From positions 1 through 38,991 of the forward strand of contig JAFUIQ010000012.1 of the NCBI GenBank assembly GCA_017468385.1: a stretch of DNA of 38,991 nt, given 5' to 3'. How positions within the stretch are numbered: position 1 is the first letter of the stretch; the number at the start of each line of letters is the position of its first letter. This document shows positions 35,778-38,991 of the stretch, one piece after another. The notes beneath the pieces are model-generated. The model was not told the DNA's origin. It saw nothing but the letters and a program-made list of their open reading frames with translations, and searched no databases. A program made the position numbers and the translations under genes. The stretch is from Clostridia bacterium (GTDB lineage Bacteria; Bacillota; Clostridia; Oscillospirales; CAG-272).

Positions 35778-37969
35778 ATCACAGAAAGCTTATATCACAC
35801 GCGATTTCCGTATTTTTCATGATTATGCTGATCCTCGGTGCAGTCAGCGTATGTGTTTCTGCCGCCGAACCTGATCTGATCACCACCGAAGCAGAACTGA
35901 AGGAAGCACTTCATAACGCCAAAGAGGGAGATACGATTCTTGTCGGAGATATTGAATTTGCTTACTCACCGATGGGTATGACACTTTCAAAGGGTGTGAC
36001 GGTCAAAAGCGGAAAGGACACGCCTGCGGTCTTTTCGGGCGGTGCGTTTGCCGTGATGGGCGGCGCATCCGAGCAGGATGTCATAAGTATCCGCTTTGAA
36101 GATATCACATTTTCGGGTGTGAATGATATTGACAGCATTGACTTTACGGGAAAGCAGATCATGACCGCGACCAAGATTCGTCCGGCGGTGTTTTTCTCCC
36201 GCTGTATCGATGCCGCGTTTGTTCGCTGTGATTTTTCGGGCTACAGTATGGCAAACGGCGGTGCCGTTTACGGCATATACTCATCTGCCGACAGCAAGGG
36301 ATACCGACTGTCCGTTTCCTTTGAGGACTGTTCCTTGAATTCCAATGCGGGCGGCTACGGCGGCGCAATCTATTTGTCCGGGGCAGGCAACATCTTTTTA
36401 TCCATGAAAAACTGTGAGCTGTCCCGCAATGTTGCCGGCTATGGCGGTGCAATATGGGCGGATCAGACAGCGGTCACGCTGGAGAACTGTCGGATCACCG
36501 GAAACCGCTTTGAGGATTTCTACCCCGATACGCTGACAAAGGGCGGCGGTATCTATGTGGGCCGCGGAACGCTTACGATGAAAAATTGCTATGTAACGGA
36601 TAATGAAGCGCGAAACGGCGGCGGTGTGGCTCTTTCCTATACCGAAAGCGATCTTGACGGATGTGTGATATCGTGCAATATCGCAAGAGAAAACGGCGGC
36701 GGTATCTGGAATGAGAATAACGGCAACAATCTCGTTACAATCGTCAACAGCACACTTGCGAACAATACGGCAGCGGACGGCGGCGCGCTTTACATATCCG
36801 AAAATGAAGCAGTGCTTGGCGGCGGAGGGCTCGGCAAGACCTTCCTTATTCTTTCCACCTTGTCAGGCAACACACCTGCTATGAAGGAATATGATGCCCA
36901 GCGTCTGTCCCTGTTCGGATGCGCCCTTCACGGCGAAGACCGCGGAGAGGCGATGCCGTCCGATGACAATCGGTATTGCTATGCGACCGATGTACTTCAT
37001 ACAGGTGATCCGTACGAGCATCTGGATGGAAGCATCGAGCTTGACTCCGCCGTGCTGGAGGGGGTGGCCGGTGATCGCTTTGACAACCGGTATGGCCGCT
37101 TCCTTGTCGGCAATAACGCATATTCCGATACAACCTACCGTTTTCTTGTGGACGGCGAAGTGAAGCATACCGTCACCGTGGGATACGGCGAGCAGCCGCT
37201 CCTTCCCGAATATGAAAAGACAGGCTGCACGTTTGACTGCTGGCAGTATGAGGACGGATGCGATTGGGAGCACGATTCGATGGTCTATGTGGGCAGTGGT
37301 TCGGAATTCATCGATCTGTGTGCCGTCTGGACACCGAATACCTACGAGGTCACGTTTGTATCAGGCGAAATGCAGAATAAGGTCAGCTGTGCATACGGCT
37401 CTTCGCCGGCATTCCCCGAACCGCCGGATAAAAACGGACAGGTCTTTGTCGGCTGGTTTACCATGCCGGACGGCGGAGGCGAGCCCATTGCGGACGGTGA
37501 ACCCCTTTTGCGTGCAGAAAATGTGACCTACTATGCGTATTACCGAAATAAAGTGTCCGCACTTCCCATTGTGCTGATCGCCTCCGCCGTTGTCCTCATC
37601 ATAGCTGGTGCGGCATGGTTTGTGATCTCACACAGAAGAAATGCTGCGGCTGCATCAGCCATCGAAGCCGTGGTACAGCCCACCGAAGAACCCCAGGCGT
37701 CTCCCATCATCGTCAAGACGCGATATACGGACGAGGAGATCGACCGTATCATACAGGATACAACGGAGACACACATCTTTACCGACCGTGAGCTTGACGT
37801 ATTCCGTGAGCTGCTCAAGGGTAAGAAACAAAGCGAGATCGCCTACTATCTCGGCATTACCGTCAACACCGTGAAGGAATATACGAGAAAGGTTTACGGC
37901 AAGCTCGGCGTTTCAAACAAAGGAGAAATGTTTGACCTGATCTCCGCCAAGATGAACAAAAACGAATAA
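35774..37969 (+). CDS. Membrane-spanning regulator: extracellular beta-helix and InlB-like repeats, cytoplasmic LuxR-type HTH
   Basis: A 731-residue protein with an unusual order of parts. Residues 1-30 form a signal peptide (VCVSA cut). Residues about 35-400 form a right-handed beta-helix, shown by repeats such as GGAIYLSG, CELSRNVAGYGGAIW, CRITGNR and GGGIYVGRGTLTMKNC. Two InlB/Flg_new-type repeats follow at about 455-520 and 523-592. One membrane helix lies at 596-618, with RR after it. A linker leads to a LuxR/GerE helix-turn-helix at about 669-725 (FTDRELDVFRELLKGKKQSE, ITVNTVKEYTRKVYGKLGVS). The topology is beta-helix outside and DNA-binding domain inside. It probably senses a surface ligand and acts directly on transcription; this role is inferred. 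Confidence 0.9.
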   Translation: MNHRKLISHAISVFFMIMLILGAVSVCVSAAEPDLITTEAELKEALHNAKEGDTILVGDIEFAYSPMGMTLSKGVTVKSGKDTPAVFSGGAFAVMGGASEQDVISIRFEDITFSGVNDIDSIDFTGKQIMTATKIRPAVFFSRCIDAAFVRCDFSGYSMANGGAVYGIYSSADSKGYRLSVSFEDCSLNSNAGGYGGAIYLSGAGNIFLSMKNCELSRNVAGYGGAIWADQTAVTLENCRITGNRFEDFYPDTLTKGGGIYVGRGTLTMKNCYVTDNEARNGGGVALSYTESDLDGCVISCNIARENGGGIWNENNGNNLVTIVNSTLANNTAADGGALYISENEAVLGGGGLGKTFLILSTLSGNTPAMKEYDAQRLSLFGCALHGEDRGEAMPSDDNRYCYATDVLHTGDPYEHLDGSIELDSAVLEGVAGDRFDNRYGRFLVGNNAYSDTTYRFLVDGEVKHTVTVGYGEQPLLPEYEKTGCTFDCWQYEDGCDWEHDSMVYVGSGSEFIDLCAVWTPNTYEVTFVSGEMQNKVSCAYGSSPAFPEPPDKNGQVFVGWFTMPDGGGEPIADGEPLLRAENVTYYAYYRNKVSALPIVLIASAVVLIIAGAAWFVISHRRNAAAASAIEAVVQPTEEPQASPIIVKTRYTDEEIDRIIQDTTETHIFTDRELDVFRELLKGKKQSEIAYYLGITVNTVKEYTRKVYGKLGVSNKGEMFDLISAKMNKNE

Positions 37970-37982
37970 CCGCCGCTTGATG

Positions 37983-38011
37983 AAAAGCAGTCGAGAAATC
38001 GACTGCTTTTT
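37983..38011 (+). terminator. Terminator after the membrane LuxR gene
   Basis: A 12-base-pair stem, AAAAGCAGTCGA/TCGACTGCTTTT, with a GAAA loop and a fifth T after the stem. Confidence 0.9.
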
Positions 38012-38185
38012 GTCATATTATGGAATTTTCGGCCGTACCCACCCTCCATCCCCCCTTTTTTTGTAAAAAAATTGAGGATTCCCCCCCATTTTCCCTACCA
38101 CAGGGAGGGTCACAAGATGAAAATTTTCCTGTATACTGTAGCTGCACGAAAAAACAATGACGGCTTCAGGAAAGGAGGCGGGAGA

Positions 38186-38533
38186 ATGTTAGAGCCTGTA
38201 ACCAAAAAATTTGAGGATGGCTCAACGCTTGAAACCTTCAGATTTACCTTCTTTTGTGACATCTGCGGCAAAGCGGTCAAGGAGATCACATATCCTTATA
38301 AACCGCCTTTCAAAGCCAAATTTTTCATCTCGAAGTCTGAACGCAGGGCGAGAGAGCTGCTCTGGCTGCACGATCATGACAGTGCGTATGAGCGTGCCAA
38401 CAAGGAGGTTCTGCTCCAATTCAATCGCTGTCCCGTCTGCGGAAAGCGTGTATGTGAAGATTGCTACCACGAATTGGAGGGACTCTGCCGCGAATGTGCA
38501 AGGAAAACAAGAGGAGAAAAAGATGTAGGCTGA
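38186..38533 (+). CDS. Small Cys-rich (zinc-binding) protein
   Basis: A 115-residue protein with four CxxC pairs: C24/C27, C82/C85, C90/C93 and C101/C104. This pattern suggests two or more zinc sites, one near the N terminus and a cross-brace-like group at the C terminus. The family was not recognised and no function is claimed. The ATG at 38186 follows AAAGGAGG at ideal spacing. An in-frame ATG at 38117 also has a good site (GGGAGG) and would add 23 residues. It lies downstream of the membrane LuxR gene but after its terminator. Confidence 0.75.
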   Translation: MLEPVTKKFEDGSTLETFRFTFFCDICGKAVKEITYPYKPPFKAKFFISKSERRARELLWLHDHDSAYERANKEVLLQFNRCPVCGKRVCEDCYHELEGLCRECARKTRGEKDVG

Positions 38534-38589
38534 CAGCATGACCAGGATTGCCCCCACACCAAAACAAACAGAAACAGGAGGATTTACAC

Positions 38590-38991
38590 ATGGCATTCTT
38601 TGATAAGATCGGTGATTTCGCAAAAAACATCGGCGACAAGACCGGTGATGCAATCGAAATCAGCAAGCTCAATTCCAAAATCAACACGGAGAAAAATCTC
38701 GCCGCCGAACAGTGGAAGAAGATCGGCGAGTTTTACTACAATCTGTATATAAACGGCGGTGAAGTTGATCCCGGCGTGCTGGAGTTCTGTGAAGCCGCAA
38801 AATCACATCTGAATACGGCTGAGGAAGCGAAGGCAGAGATCGAACGCATCAAGGCCGAGAACGAAGCCGAAGCACAGGCAGCGGCTGAGGCAAAAGCAGC
38901 GGCGGAAGCTGCATCAGCGATACCGGTCGCCGAAGCAGCAGACAATCAGCAGACAGGCGGACTTACCTGTACCGAATGCGGTGCGGAAATC
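38590..38991 (+). CDS. Coiled-coil protein with C-terminal zinc ribbon (3' end outside window)
   Basis: The frame starts with ATG at 38590 behind AGGAGG and stays open to the window edge, giving 134 residues without a stop. Residues 1-65 are amphipathic (MAFFDKIGDFAKNIGDKTGD), about 70-112 form an Ala/Glu-rich predicted coiled coil, and C127 and C130 in LTCTECGAEI start a zinc ribbon whose second Cys pair lies beyond the edge. Function is unknown. It is 56 bases after the Cys-rich gene, so the two probably form one unit. Confidence 0.8.
   Translation, partial: MAFFDKIGDFAKNIGDKTGDAIEISKLNSKINTEKNLAAEQWKKIGEFYYNLYINGGEVDPGVLEFCEAAKSHLNTAEEAKAEIERIKAENEAEAQAAAEAKAAAEAASAIPVAEAADNQQTGGLTCTECGAEI

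Overview
The window reads as a chromosomal segment of a low-to-mid GC Gram-positive bacterium of the Bacillota, most likely class Clostridia and probably an Oscillospirales/Ruminococcaceae-type gut anaerobe. This is inferred from gene order and protein type, not from a database search. The clues are the long S10-spc-alpha ribosomal supercluster with zinc-binding forms of S14, S4, L24 and L36; a Cys4 adenylate kinase; an IspH-ribosomal protein S1 fusion; long-form HPF; CIRCE-controlled groESL; and an SLH-domain cell-wall protein.

Bases 1-13700 hold one co-directional supercluster. It runs rplB (5' end outside the window), rpsS, rplV, rpsC, rplP, rpmC, rpsQ, rplN, rplX, rplE, rpsZ, rpsH, rplF, rplR, rpsE, rpmD, rplO, secY, adk, map, infA, rpmJ, rpsM, rpsK, rpsD, rpoA, rplQ, and closes with a strong terminator. 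It supplies ribosomal proteins, the Sec channel, initiation factor IF-1, N-terminal methionine removal and the RNA polymerase alpha subunit.

Bases 13728-18120 hold a divergent XRE repressor/SLOG-fold gene pair with two palindromic operators, a sodium:amino-acid symporter on the minus strand, and groES-groEL behind a consensus promoter and a CIRCE element. A second, degenerate CIRCE-like site lies upstream. Bases 18126-24485 are minus-strand: an SDR reductase, then a tightly overlapping operon read as rpiR-type regulator, HI0933 flavoprotein, cmk, plsC, ispH-rpsA. It joins nucleotide, phospholipid and isoprenoid synthesis with translation. Divergent from it are asd (aspartate pathway) and hpf (ribosome hibernation).

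Bases 26500-34610 hold a repeat cluster, an AI-2E/YtvI-like membrane protein, a lipoprotein cyclophilin, an SLH-ricin-M23 cell-wall protein, ligA, an alpha/beta hydrolase and a small MscS channel. From about 34610 the sequence becomes AT-richer and accessory in character: a decayed XRE gene, a small DUF6061-like protein, and a two-gene unit in which an XRE regulator overlaps a 731-residue exported protein. That protein has an extracellular beta-helix, InlB-like repeats, one membrane helix and a cytoplasmic LuxR-type DNA-binding domain. Two small Cys-rich or coiled-coil proteins follow, the last cut by the window edge. The membrane-spanning LuxR protein is the most promising candidate for an undescribed signalling system. 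Several hairpin repeats of one family are scattered between operons.
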